Shown one piece after another: positions 24,581-37,148 of a stretch of 64,000 bases of DNA. Position 1 is the first letter of the stretch. Every line of letters begins with the position of its first letter. The notes beneath the pieces are model-generated. The model was not told where the DNA came from. It did no database searches and saw nothing but the letters and a program-made list of their open reading frames with translations. Source of the stretch: Cacajao melanocephalus (lineage: Eukaryota > Chordata > Mammalia > Primates > Pitheciidae). The position numbers were made by a program, and so were the translations under genes. The stretch is from positions 1 to 64,000 of the forward strand of contig CAUYLG010041570.1 in NCBI GenBank assembly GCA_963573385.1, in the 5' to 3' direction.

Positions 24581-25119
24581 TGTAGGGAACCAGCCCCACA
24601 CCCCACCCATGGGTACCCTGAGTTTAGTAGAGACAAAGGAATGAGAAAAAGACAGATTAAGAATGCAAAAAGTGGGACTAGGGAGCCATCACTTTTTACT
24701 GGAGGCAGTGAAGGCCCCTAGCTTAGGTTTACCACAGTATTTATTAGTTACAATCACTTTGATTTATAGGGTAGGGGTGGAGTGATGGTGGGGAGAGGGT
24801 GACGTGATGGTGGGATGAATCAGTGAGCTGGAACTGAATCAGTGAGCTGGAACTGGTGTCTCATTCTAAAGATTGACAACAGTGGCAGTTTGGGAATTTC
24901 ACAAAGCAAGAATATGTGGTTATCTTTAGCCTATTAGCTATGTGCAGCTGGTGGAATGTGGCCTTACAAGGGGCCTACAAGTCTGGTTACATCTTAGTAC
25001 TATGAAGGGGTTTTATGTCCTTGAGCACAAAGTTTATGGTAACAGCCTAGGTCACCCTGCACCGGAACAAGAGGCATGGAGAGGCCTTCCTCCCCAGAGG
25101 CCTCCTTCAACCTTCCACA
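24581..25119 (-). repeat. ERVK-type (class II) solo LTR, minus strand
   Basis: GC-richer block with plus-strand ends TGTAGGGAACC...CTTCCACA, i.e. TG...CA. On the minus strand a TATAAAT-like box (near 24763-24769) precedes AATAAA (complement of TTTATT, 24741-24746). The U5-like end contains CATGGGTGGGGTG. Layout and composition suggest a class II (HERV-K group) LTR. No matching 6-bp target duplication was found at these ends, so boundaries may be off. No internal retroviral sequence adjoins it. It carries a 19-bp tandem duplication. Confidence 0.6.
24816..24853. repeat. Perfect 19-bp tandem duplication
   Basis: TGAATCAGTGAGCTGGAAC occurs twice head-to-tail (24816-24834, 24835-24853) without a difference, inside the ERVK-type LTR. 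Confidence 0.95.
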
Positions 25120-26960
25120 GTTTATTGTTCCTGATTTCTTTTATATATATATATAACCAGTTTATGTAGGCACACTGTAAACCCTTCCTCCATTGCTGCA
25201 TCTCCCAATAACATTTGTCTTGAATTTATTTTTTGCGTATACTGGCTTTGAAATATTAAGTTTCATTTTTATCAGTGTTATTTCTTCCTTCTGTATTTTC
25301 TTACTTTATAAAATCAAAGGTTTATTTCTTAACTAGTTTATATTGTGAAATTTATTTAAGTAATTTTTAAAAACAGCTTTTTTGATTGCTTGCTTTTTCA
25401 TGTTTAGGGTCTCAATAACCTTTGTATTTTGTAGTTCTTCTTTTACTTCATTAATTTGTCTAATAGCATATTAGAAATTGTTTCTACTTTAGTTAGACTT
25501 TTGCCATTTCTCTCCCTTAATAGTGAGTTTTATTTGAAGATGTTATGGGTACCACATATGTATTTTTCTTACATATTTTTATTACATATTCTATTTTTAA
25601 ATGTTCATAATTTTTCATTACTTATCTCTGATTCTACTATAATCACAAATGTGGTAATTCTTTCTTTGTTACCACCTAATTTTTACAGATATGAAATTTG
25701 TATATTTATAATTGCATATAAAAATTCAAAATTTTACATTAGTCTCTAATTTTGTTAAATACAGAAATTCATTCTTTTCTGTATAATGTAATCCTTGTAT
25801 TATACAGAAGTCTCTTCAAAACTTTACCTTTTACTTCTTCCTGTATCATCAGGATGACTATGTTTTGAAATGCAGCATGTTTTCTCACACCTATTTTTAT
25901 GGTCCTCCAATTTTACAGAGGTTTAAAAGTTGTTATATAAATGCTATGCTCAAATTTTCCAGAGAAAAATCCTCAAGTTTATATCAAAGGAAGAAGCACA
26001 AATCACGCTCCCAGTTCTTGATTCAGAGTTCCCGGAGCATAAAGGGAAGGTGAAGAAACCAATCAGAGCGAAAACAAGGTGTACATGAACTGCAGTGGAT
26101 GGGAATGCATTGCCGGTCAAGAAGCCATTTAATCTATAATGTGCCCAGAACTGCAGAACCAAAATCAGCTCTTCCTAATTTTACCTTCCACATTATGAAG
26201 GTAGGAATCTTTCAATTTAAAGCAGGGATGCAAATTCTGTTGGTTGATATTGTAAAAAGAAATAAGGTTGAGATCTTTCCTGATACCTCTCAAGGCTTCA
26301 AGCCCTAGTTTGGATTATAGCAACGGAATCTGCAAAAGTATAACTGCAGTTTGCTTTGCTTCTTCCTCTTGGGTGGGAATGTCATACATAGAGAGCAGAC
26401 ATATAGGTATCCTTTCTATGTTTTACTTTTCAAAAAAGTAACTTCCTTTGGATATTGAAGCATTCCTTGAATGCTTTTAATACAGAAAAGTACTATTTTC
26501 AGTGTTGCTACAGCTCTTTATTTATTTATAAGCGACAGTGGATGCAGTGGAATTTGATAATGCAGAGCCTTGCTATTCAAGTCACACTTCCATGGTTTGT
26601 AGTTCCATTTTCAGATATTGGTAAGGGCAGATTTTATTAGAAACTAATTAATTAGGTAGCAAAATAATCTCCAGATGAATACAAGCTGCTTTATTCATAA
26701 AGTCAGCAAACAAAAGAAACCCCATTCAGCATCTCTAAATATCCAGAGAGAAGTAAGGACGGACATAGTAAGTTATCTTATTTTTCTTAATGTAGGGAGG
26801 AAATTCCATAGGTGCCGAAACAGGAGGTAGAAGCCTCAGCCTATTATCATGTAAATAATGAAGAAGAAAGTAACTAGAAATATATCTGTAGTAGTTATTA
26901 GTTGTTCATAGGTAATCTTATTCATAAATGATCTTTTACTAATGCCTCTCAGGTCAGAAG
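25120..26960. other. Unassigned region, GC-richer patch at 25975-26340
   Basis: AT-rich up to about 25940. From about 25975 to 26340 GC rises and includes a CCAATCAGAGCG box (around 26059) on the plus strand. Overlapping frames there (25865-26053 and 26099-26308) show no domain. It could be an undiagnosed LTR or unique sequence. The remainder to 26960 is AT-rich. Confidence 0.4.
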
Positions 26961-27749
26961 TGTGAACCTGGGGCAACACTGTGAAAGGAATGACTCTAAG
27001 GCAACACGCTTTAAATCCTGTCACGCCTGCATTAGGGCTGCTGGAGGGTGCCCTGGCTGTGTGGCAGCCTCAGTGCTGGGAAAGTGCCCGCTGTTTAGCA
27101 AGCTAGGGAAGGAGACGTCCAAGATGACTGAGATGTCTCCTTCCCCAGAGGAATGAGGAGAAAACTCCACTTCTCCAAGCTCTTGTTGTAAGGCCTGATG
27201 GCTGTCTGGCAGGCCCACAGACATCCAGGGACTTAACTGTCTCTGTGTGATGCTGTGTGTCAGTGGTCAGTTTCCACATCTACTCTCACGTTCTGCTTCT
27301 GCACCTAGTTTCTTTTTTCTTAGAAAAGATAATCAGTAATAGTAATATAAATCTTAATGTTTTTCTTCTTTCTTGATAAGTATGGAAAAAGTGCTGATGC
27401 ATTATGCTTCTTACCTCACTTCGGGTGCCAGAAATACCTGAGCCCCCACCTGAATGAAACGTGATGTACTTGACTCTATCACTGCCACACCCTATCTACT
27501 CTGCCCCCAAGTCTCCGACCACCATGACGACTCGCTACCTACCCTGCCCCCAGATTTGCAACTCAATAAAAGTGAGAGCATCCAGGCATTCAGGGCCACT
27601 GCTGGTCTCCGAGATTTGGGTAGCAGTGGAACCCTAGGCCCAAACTCTCTTTTTTGGATCTTCATGTCTTGTGTCTTTTATTTCTACAATTTTTCATCTC
27701 CGCACCAGCCAGGAGGGGCTCACAGAACCCTGTAGGGCTAGACGCTACA
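26961..27749 (+). repeat. ERVK-type (class II) LTR, plus strand
   Basis: About 790 bp of moderate GC ending GACGCTACA. Features in order: AAGTGCCCGCTGTTTAGC, GAGATGTCTCCTTCCCCAG, GGCCTGATGGCTGTCTGGCA, AATAAA at 27565-27570, then a U5-like end with CTCCGAGATTTGGG and CCGCACCAGCCAGGAGGGG. This layout matches HERV-K group LTRs (possibly MER9-like). The 5' edge is uncertain. Frames of 64-93 codons across it are not genes. Confidence 0.65.
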
Positions 27750-27851
27750 AATATTGTTTTTTTTTTTCTATTACAAATCACATCCTTGACAGATTAATGC
27801 TCTATATAATGAATGTCTACAGAATTTAACATATTTGCATATAAATATAGT

Positions 27852-27852
<1 letters not shown>

Positions 27853-27900
<48 letters not shown>
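27853..27900. repeat. (TG)n microsatellite
   Basis: An uninterrupted GT run of about 21 units (27853-27894), then ATGTGT. It stands where the T-run (A-tail complement) of the neighbouring Alu would be expected, so it probably grew out of that tail. Confidence 0.95.
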
Positions 27901-28191
27901 TTTGGAACAGAGTCTCACTCTGTCATCCAGGCTGGAGTGCAATGGTGCAATCTTGGTTCACTGCAACTTCTGCCTCCTGAGTACAAGTGATTTTCCTGTC
28001 TCAGACTCCCAAGTAGCTAGGATTACAGGCACCCGCTACCACGCCCAGCTAATTTTTGTATTTTTAGTAGAGACAGGGTTTCGCCATGTTTGCCAGGCTG
28101 GTCTTGAAGTCCTGAACTCAGGTAATGGTGATCTGCCTGCCTCCACCTCCCAAAGTGCTGGGATTACAGGTGTGAGCCACCCTACCCAGCC
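27901..28191 (-). mobile_element. Alu SINE, full length, minus strand
   Basis: Both monomers in reverse, from GAGTCTCACTCTGTCATCCA to GTGAGCCACCCTACCCAGCC. The 124-codon plus-strand frame 27857-28231 runs through the TG repeat and the Alu and is not a gene. Confidence 0.96.
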
Positions 28192-29678
28192 AATATCGTG
28201 TTTGTTGGATGTTCAGTTTCTTTTTTTTTAATGGTATCAAATATTACCACCATTGCTTTAAAAAAATATTTGCCTCAAATTGTACCTAACTGTATAGTGG
28301 ATAATGCACATGGTTAATTTAAATCAGCTTCAGTTCAACTCAATCTACCAACTTATATTCAGCAACATAAGATTTGAGCACACATTAAATTCTCTGATTC
28401 TCATTTTAGTTCAATAGAGTTATAATAATTAACTAAACCAACATATAACATGATGAGTATCTATCATACTTCTTGGTGTTTTACTAAATATAATTTTCTT
28501 TTTTTTATCTGTCTTGGATTGAATATTTTTCTACAAAATGTAACTGAGCCTTGAAAGCTAAAACCAAAAGATGGAGCTCAATACTTAAAAAAATGTACAC
28601 TATCAACTTATGCTCTTTTATTTTTTATATTTTGTAAATTTTTTTATGTCTGTTGAGATTTCTTCAGGAAAAAGTTTGCATCCAGTACATTTGTACTAAA
28701 ATCCATTGGAATTTATCCTAAATTTCAGCATAATTTTAGATTTTGCTTTGGGAAATAATACTTTTATTTTTATAATATTTTTAGTATAAGAAATCTAGAA
28801 AATTATTCATAATGATTTAATAAGTACTCAACTACAGAAACATACCAATTTTGCTTAATCTATTGCTCAGTTTACACTATTACAATTATTTAGAAAAATT
28901 TTATATTGAAAACCTGCAAAGTCATATGTTGTATCACCCAACTATGCACCTATAATGTGATTTTAAGGCAGCCTGTTTGTGAGATACAACAGCATGTATA
29001 ATTATTCATAAGATTTCAAACATATAGTAAAAAGTTTTATAGAAAGCCATCTAACTAGAGCAAGGAATTTTCAGTATCTTTGATTTTCTAGGGTCATTTA
29101 GAAAAGTAAAATTATCCATTATACTAAATCTTTATTGTTTTCTATTCCTTTTACAAATCCATTTGCTAGTTTGGGTTTGTCAGTTTATTGTTTGCTTTTG
29201 AGTTTTGTTGTTTTTGTTTGTTGTGGTAAATTAAAACATCAATGTGTATTAAGATTTACATGGAAACACATAATATTAATGAAGAGAGTTAGTGTTACAC
29301 CAGTGGACTTTTTTCTTTTTTTTAATATGTCTTTGTTTCAGAAAATCAGAGCTGACGTTATGGATGTTACTAATGGGAATTATTATAATAATTTTAAAGT
29401 TTATATAAAGTAAAACCTGCATAAAATATCAGTAGTATTGTCTTCAGAGCATACTTCAAATACACTTTACAAAGCACTTATTCTGAGGTCTAATGATGTT
29501 ATTTATTAGCTGGGACAAAGTGGAAGTCAGCTTATTACTGTTTGTGGATACTCTCTGCCACATAAGGACAAGAGAGGAACTGTTTAGTCAAGTGTGACAG
29601 TGGCATTATTAAAAGTGTCAAACTGTGTCACAGAGGGATTGCTAAAGCCGTGTTCTCTAGAAACTCCATGAAATAGCT
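28192..29678. other. Unassigned AT-rich sequence
   Basis: No gene or recognised repeat. A 92-codon frame (29135-29413) is Phe/Val/Leu-rich and lacks a motif. Confidence 0.45.
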
Positions 29679-29695
29679 AAAAAAAAAAAAAAAAA
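29679..29695 (+). repeat. Poly(A) run of 17
   Basis: A 17-base A-run. No AATAAA lies just upstream and I could not identify a retrocopy body, so its origin is open. Confidence 0.8.
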
Positions 29696-30679
29696 CACTT
29701 AGAATTTTGAGGAGAAAACATTTCCATTGAAGTTGACAGCAATAAATGTTAAAATTAAGGCCTCATAGTAGCCTGTAGAAAAAAGTAGACAAAAATTAAA
29801 GGGGACAGAAAAATGAATAAAGGACAACATCAAATAAAATAAGATGTCTATGTATAGAGATAAATTAATTGGTTTATTAATTATATAAATTTGCATCTAT
29901 AGAGGAAAAAGCTGGTGTATTTTTAAGAAAAAGGCCAAAAACTGTCATATGAGGGTAGGTTGTATGGATACCATGCTCAGTTACAACATGCTTTTCAAGG
30001 TTCCCATAAGGATGGCTTATGGATATAGTTCTAATCAAGAACTACAAAATGACAATATTAAAACAAATTAATTGAGACTCATTCTGTCATATGTAGATAC
30101 AGGAAAGAAAAAATATAATCTATCTCACTTTCATACAGCTATAAAGATAAAAAGGAACTGTGACCCCCAAAATAAGTGGCATGTTGCTCTGAAATTTCTA
30201 AAAGTATAGGCCTGCTCATCTGAAACATATTCAAGAGTAACTCAGCATAAATAACATATTGGGGAATATAATCTGGAACACAATAAACAATGCAAATAAA
30301 ATGCTTTCCTGAGTCCATATTAAAATATGTAATATGAGTTGATAAAATAAAATTTAACCTCCTTGTTCAATCCAGCTATAAAGTCAAGATTAACATATAT
30401 AATAGATAAGGCACATTTTCCCTTCTTTTTTCATGCTACAATTTATATGTGAACAGAAAATGCATTTTCCCCCCATAACTAGTTTTTCCTTCTACCTGAG
30501 CACACAATCACTAGTTATTGGGAAAGTAGGTTATTGGGAAACTAAGTTTCTGAATTGATTTAAACATTATCTTATTATATGTATTATATCATACATTGCA
30601 TAGTACAAGGTATGTGTAATACATGTGTAGTATAGGCATCATATGCATCAAATATATTATATATTTATATATATATACT
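29696..30679. other. Unassigned AT-rich sequence
   Basis: AT-rich with a TA/TAT tract at about 30650-30677. Nothing else recognised. Confidence 0.4.
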
Positions 30680-31300
30680 TTACTGCCTCTCATCTCCAAA
30701 TCCACCATTCATTTTCTTCTTTATGCAAATGATGCTAGACCCTGTAAATAAATATTCATCAGAAGGCGTAATGTTAAGCTTTGAAGCTTTGACAATAGAG
30801 TGCACTGCATGGACTCTAGAGAAGTAAAGGGCTTCTCTTCCTTGGTTTGAGTATGCCCCTCCTGCCAGGCTTCTGCAGTATACACCATGGCTACTGTAGA
30901 AGTTGGCTCTTGCAGCATGGGTGACTTCTCTACAAAGAAACTTTTACAATTTCTGCTGCGTGTACAGTTTTTCCAGTATCTGGCTGGCAGTCCAGGAGCA
31001 CATTTCCAGCAAGTTCTGCCTAATGCATATTAGCAACTTTTCCACATCCAGTAAACCACAGCTTTGTCCTCTCCAATGATAGATCTCAGCCCTGAAGGAG
31101 AGCTCCTCTACTGTAGGGTCAGATTACTGAGTGGGGATGCTAATTTTTATAGCAATGACATGAATCTCTTTCCACCCTTTTGCCGTTTGTTCATAACTGG
31201 AATCAAATCCCAACATTCACCAGAGATAGTAGTACACACTATGACCCGGGGAGAAAAAGCTTCCAAGGCAAAATAATCACAGGGCTTTGCTTACATGTAT
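30680..31300 (-). other. Unidentified higher-GC block with an open minus-strand frame
   Basis: GC is visibly higher than in the flanks. On the minus strand 30680-30943 stays open for 87 codons without an ATG start, ending at a TAA (30680-30682); another 65-codon frame with ATG overlaps it at 30721-30918. Neither translation matches a family I recognise. It may be a degraded LTR, an ERV interior or a retrocopy. No function is proposed. Confidence 0.35.
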
Positions 31301-32640
31301 CAGCAGAAAGCTGGAAAACCTGGAAAACCTGTCTGAGAGTGATCAAACAGGATGGGATATAACACTAAATTGGGTTTTATTCATTTTTATGGGTGTACCT
31401 AATTTAGCTCTTACAGATGGAGATGACTGAAACAGCTAGAAATAGCTCTGTAATTAGTGGATTAAATGAAACTTGACTTAGTGGTGACCTATATTTAATG
31501 AGGCTGAGATGCTAGAGTTCCACAGCATAATATGGATCAAGGAATCAAAAAGCTTGGGGATATCGGGAAGTTTTATTGGATTTATCATGTGTGCCTTGTA
31601 TAGCCAGACCCCAGGTAAATTCTATGTAGCCCAGATATAGATATGACCATAGGGAATGCTGTCATTGAGATGTACTTCCTGATTTCAGTGGATATGATAA
31701 GATCTTAACATATTGGATGTTAAATGACGGCACTTAACATCAAAGGCAATGTGGGCACATCTACTGCAAAGAGAAGTAGGAATGTATCAGATATCAGCAA
31801 CGTTCCTAAACTGCTTTAGATGAACTAGATTTTTTTAAAGTGCTCTAAGTGGCAAAATACAAAGTACGTCAATGCTTTTCCAAAGGTTGTATTTATCTAT
31901 GTGTGTGTGTAAATGTCTGCGTGAGTGTGTGTGTGTTGCACAAATATTTGGTCAAACAGCAACCAAAGCCTTGCAGAAATAGAGGATGTAAACATTTGAG
32001 CAGCTGACACTAAAACTGCTAAAAATAGTTTTCACACATATTTGGAAGGAGAGAAAATCTTACATGGGGTTATCTCATGATTTTGTGACAGCTGCTCTAT
32101 TCTTATAAGTCTTTACATGTCTGTTATTTAAATCCCAACAAAGTGATCATGAAAGACAATATTTTTCCATTCATATCTAGGACAGTATATCACTAGAGCT
32201 CTGAATATCCTATTATCTTACTTCATCTTTTAATACAGAGTTTGAAGATTTCCTATCCCTAACAAATTAGGAAAAATTATTTTAATACAGGAGACATAAG
32301 GCTAAACATAATAAAAAGCATATTTGGGGATAATAGAAGATAAAACAGCAATAGAAAGGGATGTAATTCTCTTTATGCCAAATAACTCCAGGCAAGTTCT
32401 CTTTTATGCTTTGTTTTTAAGAATGACAAGTGAATGAAAAACCATAGTGAAAATAGTAACACTTTCTTCTAGCAATATATAGCTGTAGCGTACATGTATG
32501 AAGTGCATCATAAAATCCAACTCTGCTTGTCACAATACAGATATAGAGATTCAAGGAGCACAGTCTCATTTGGTAGATAATGATAGGTCTCTCTATTTAT
32601 ATAAATTTTCTTTTATTGTAATAGAAAAAGTTTTTAATGT
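31301..32640. other. Unassigned AT-rich sequence
   Basis: No gene or named repeat. A short TG-rich patch lies at 31900-31937. Confidence 0.4.
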
Positions 32641-32700
32641 GCATCTGAAAATACAATATCACATATTTGGCGCATCTGAAAATACAATATCACATATTTG
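32641..32700. repeat. Perfect 31-bp tandem duplication
   Basis: The unit starting GCATCTGAAAATACAATATC occurs at 32641-32671 and again at 32672-32700. All 29 bases of the second copy match. It is not a microsatellite. Confidence 0.97.
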
Positions 32701-35700
32701 TATTTTCAGCTTTGGGACATTGGCTGGTATCAAAGAAAAATCTGAGGCACAATAAAATTTTAAAGAGTTTGACTAAGGAGCAACCAATGTAGTGTTCTAA
32801 TGGCAAAATGTCAGAGGCAGTATTTTTTGGAAAAATGCAAAAGCACACTAAATAAATTTTTTGAATGGTTTCCAATTACAAATTACTTCTTTTTAGTCCA
32901 CCTCGGTGGAAAGTCTCTAATCACCTAGTCATATGTTCATTGACTGCTTATATTTGGTTGAGGTTAGATTTTAGTTCTGTCTAACATAAGCATTTATCAG
33001 CAGTAAACCAAGTTAAGTTTCATATTTGTTTGCTTTTAAGCAAGATTAAGGCTGTCTTTAAGGTTTTATTTGCTCAAATTTTTCAGGCCTGTTATCCATT
33101 TTATTTTTGCTTTACATTAGTTAACTTTAGACTTGGGCGAGGAGAAACACAGGATGCCTTCAGCCCCTGCCCTCTCCGCTTTTGTCTTCATACCCACCAG
33201 TAGAGACATAGTTCATGGAAGATCATCCTCATTGACTATAAATACAAGATCTAAAATTTATTTATACCTCCTCCCAAAACACACACAAACACACACACAC
33301 TCTCTCACACCATTTTGACTTGAGGAAGATATATCTATTTGTCTGGGTTACTCAAGAATGTGATTTTTAGACTGTATACTATTCTTTTGTGTCTGACTTC
33401 CCTATTCTACATTCCACCTTTCATTATGAATGAATAGAACATCCATTAGTTCCCTAACTCCTTGCTTCTATATTCTTGAAACTTTCTTTTAAAAGTATTC
33501 TACTTTATTCCTTCTGCTTATCTCTTCTTTATTCTCTCTTCTGTCAGTCCTCAGTATCCATTTCTATAATAAATTGCTCACAGCATATTTAGGAGAAGCC
33601 ATAGTCTTGTTCTTGGCATATAAGATTGCCCACTCATTATCTAATTATGCTGTTTGCCCAAGGCAGACTCTTACAGTGGAAAAAGAAGAGCCCTTCATAC
33701 TTTTTTAATTTACTCTTTTCAGGGGAAACTTACGAAAGAAATACTTTAGTAGATACATTTCCCTCAGCAAACCTAGCTATAATACATTAGAAAGTTGAGG
33801 ATGAATATTTAAAAATTACCTCTAGAAGAAGTTTCACTCAGGGATGAACATGTACTCTGCACACTCCTGCCTCCAGGTTTATCATGCTATGATTACCAAT
33901 TAAAAACCTGTTTTTTCTACTCATATTCATAACTCTATTAATATAAGAATATTACTAATTAATCAAGTAAAAACAAGGCTATAGAAACATCCTTTTCTGT
34001 GATCTTGGTTCTGGGATATTTGACCCACATGGAAATAGCTACCTCCCAGTAGATTCTATATGCTTCATAGTCTTATATAAAAAATGTACAATTAATTTAT
34101 TTTTCAGATTTTATTTTTAAAAAATTATATGCTTAGAAGATCATCTTCATAGCACAAAATTATAATTTTTAGACCTATCCAGAAGGTTGGAGCTTCCAGA
34201 CATTAGTATCAACCATGCTGCAATGCTTCAGTTGACTTTCTGTCTGGCAACTGGGTAGTTCTCTTGAGCGGGCACTCAATGCACTCAATAAGGCCTAAAA
34301 TTATAGCACCAAATTAAATTTTACCAACAGGAGAGTTTCCTGGTATTGCTATCAGGAGAAAAATATTTCTTCCCTCATAACAGGTCAGAGACAGAAAAAC
34401 AAGAATCATTTTGCTTTATTTGTCTTGAGAAATTCTCAAGTTGACTCAACTCCCATAACCAACCACAGAGTGAGATTTTGACACAAGCAAGAGTTTTTCC
34501 TATGTTTTTGCTTTTCTTTTTCCTGCCTTGAAATCTTTATCAAGGTTTCGTTTCTAAAACCCCAACTCTACTAAGTTTAAATCATGCAACTTTTAATGTG
34601 AATGTACAATTTATTTCATTGTGTCTTATCATCATTTCACTCCGATTATACAGGTCTTCCCTAATCTCCATTTGCTAGGTGATGGAGAAACCACACAATC
34701 AAGCGTTGTCTACTCTTGCATAGCTTAGATGAGATTTTCTATTTCATTTTCTTTCTCCGTGAATATTTTGTGTGACCTCAGTATTGTCCTTCCTGTTCTA
34801 TAAAGGAGTCTTTTTATTAAACCACGTAGCTTATCCATAATCTCTTATACTCACCCTTTCTTATTTATATGTAACTAAGTATATTCATGCTTTATAGACA
34901 GAATCAATTGCATACAAGCATGTGATACCTGTACTCAACTTATGGCTCTTAAGATGTTCACATGCATTTTCAAATTTTATCATAAATCTTCAATTATTCT
35001 GAGAATAAACTACCAACCATTGACATTCCTTAGCCATGATAAGCAATTTTTATGTTTCCTTTTTTACTTTTTTAGTGGAACTGACTGAAGGTGAGTTATA
35101 AAATTTTATTCCTTAGCCTGTTTGGTTTTTATGACCCACCATTCTTTCATTTTCTTTAGCTGTTTCTTTTTATAAACTATATTTTAGAAGTAACTCCAAC
35201 TAAGTGACAAGCACAGTGTTCTCGATATTACAGTTATCAAACTGTCCATAATATTGGTGAACTTTTGAGCTGCTATAAAACTGGTGCTACCTCTTCTTAT
35301 TCCATAAAATCACAGCATTACTTCTGAATGTATCACAGCCACTGATTCATAGTATGAATATTTCACAAACAGAAATTTTCTTTTAAATAATATTTTTTTA
35401 TTTTTCATTAATTCTCTATAGAAAATTGTCAATAAAGATTGTCCATTACTCATATAGTAGTAATTTTATTTCAACCTCTTTCTCAGATCCAAATCACAAT
35501 GATTCTCTCATTCTCGCTCGGTGACAAGTTGCAGTAAATGCTTAACAAAGCTTTATCTTTAGTTGATCTTTTCACTTCAATACAGTCTTCATTTGGTTTC
35601 CAATATTCCTAAAAGTACGTTTTCATCTGCTTTATAATGATGTAAAAGATTATTCACTGGTTAATTAATCAGCCTAAACTCTTCTTTTTACTTTTCCAGT

Positions 35701-35884
35701 GCTCTTCAATTTGACTTCTCTGTCACACCAAACTCAGTACTCCATAGATAGATCTTCTCAATTTAATCAACTTCCTGATTGATTATCTTTATCCTTCTAT
35801 GCTAACCGCCATCTTTGCCAATGTTTATGTTACTTCCCTACTCACAATGCACTTAATACCTCAAAAGCATTTTTGGAATTTGAC
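32701..35884. other. Unassigned AT-rich sequence
   Basis: About 3.2 kb without a recognised gene. A CA-rich tract lies at 33278-33309. The region 33400-35880 has pyrimidine-rich stretches that could be worn L2, but I cannot support a call. Confidence 0.4.
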
Positions 35885-36050
35885 CCTGGTAACATAGTAA
35901 ATTGTATGTCTCTTCATCTTCATGGCTCTGTCTTTACTCATTTGTGGAATAGCAAAATAACAATAACTACCTTATTAATTTTGAAGAGGATTGAAATAAT
36001 ACATGCAAAGGTCATAGCATAGCAGAAGTACCTGATATGCCATACTGCTC
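35885..36050 (+). repeat. MIR SINE fragment
   Basis: CTTTACTCATTTGTGGAATA, then ATAACAATAACTACCTTATT, then GAGGATTGAAATAATACATG and AAAGGTCATAGCATAG follow the 3' half of MIR in order. Confidence 0.7.
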
Positions 36051-36945
36051 AGTTATCAATGCCAAGAAAATTTTGTTACTTACATTATTGCTTTGGGAAA
36101 TATTTGTATTTCTTCATATAGACTATGAGAGCTAGTCTTTAAAAGAAAATCAGTCTAATTTGTGTTGGAAATAATTCAAATGCAAGACACAGAAGCTATT
36201 GATTATGTTCAATTCTTTGCTTGAATATTTTAGGAAAAGACACTACCTTCTTGGATGGAGCTGAATGCTCCAAACAGTTCTGTTGGCTTGACATATTTAT
36301 CTTCTTATTCAGGACAAATGTGTCTTTCTGCAATATTTATTCACTGGTCCACTTGCTGTTTGTTGGAATTACAGGAGAAAATAAACAATACAAGATAGTT
36401 TCTACGTACTTTTGTGTTTTTATTCTCTGAGATAATAATTCTAAGTCACAAAAGTGCTGTTAATGAATAGTATTGCCAATCTATCTTAATAGAACTCATA
36501 GAAAGTAACATATGCACTGGGTTTTTTACATTTATCTGATCTGATTTCAATTTTATTGCATATGATGATTTGTGCCAGAAAAGAAGCTGGTTTTGGTTGT
36601 TCAAATCCCAGTGTAATTTATGAATTTATGGTTTGTAAGAATTTAATTATAAAAAATTTTTGGTTTCTGCCTTTTAATGGCTGATCATATAGGATAAATT
36701 GTTATTTATCCTACAAAAGATAATGATTATTTTATATTTTTCCTTATTATTTTATAAGAAAAATAGGATTATTTTCTGTAGGATAAAATAAGATTACCCT
36801 ACATGATCATGTGTAGGATAAACAATTGCTGGGTGGGGATGAATCACAAAAGGAATAATTATATTAATTACTATAGCAATAATAAAAACAAGAATTAAAA
36901 AAAGGAGAGGTAAAATATAAAGTATTAATAATAGATAATTACTAA
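36051..36945. other. Unassigned AT-rich sequence
   Basis: No gene or named repeat. The segment 36655-36830 has several short repeated words around AGGATAA (for example TAGGATAAATT, TAGGATAAAC), suggesting local slippage. Confidence 0.4.
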
Positions 36946-37148
36946 CATTTATAAAAGATTTATTATGTACCAGAAACTGTACCTAACATTTTATGGTGAT
37001 TTTAATGAATTCTCAAAATAACATACAGATAAATAAAATTGACATTCCAGTTTAAATAAAATTGAAATCTAAGTTTTAAAGAGTTTAAATAATTCATTCA
37101 CTGTTATGTATCTAGTAATACGATTGAGTTTGGAAACTCACATGAGGA
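36946..37148 (+). repeat. MIR SINE, long diverged copy
   Basis: TTTATTATGTACCAGAAACT, AATGAATTCTCAAAATAAC, ACATTCCAGTTTAAATAA and GAGTTTAAATAATTCATTC follow MIR order from the 5' core to the 3' part. Confidence 0.7.

Noticed and set aside
24571..25130. 6-bp target duplication for the minus-strand ERVK-type LTR
   Set aside because: Flanks at the inferred TG/CA ends do not match; the ends may be misplaced or the duplication eroded.
27857..28231. 124-codon plus-strand frame
   Set aside because: Starts in the TG microsatellite (Cys-Val repeats) and continues through an antisense Alu.
29450..29695. Possible processed pseudogene ending in poly(A)
   Set aside because: No polyadenylation signal before the A-run, no recognised coding sequence and no target duplication seen.
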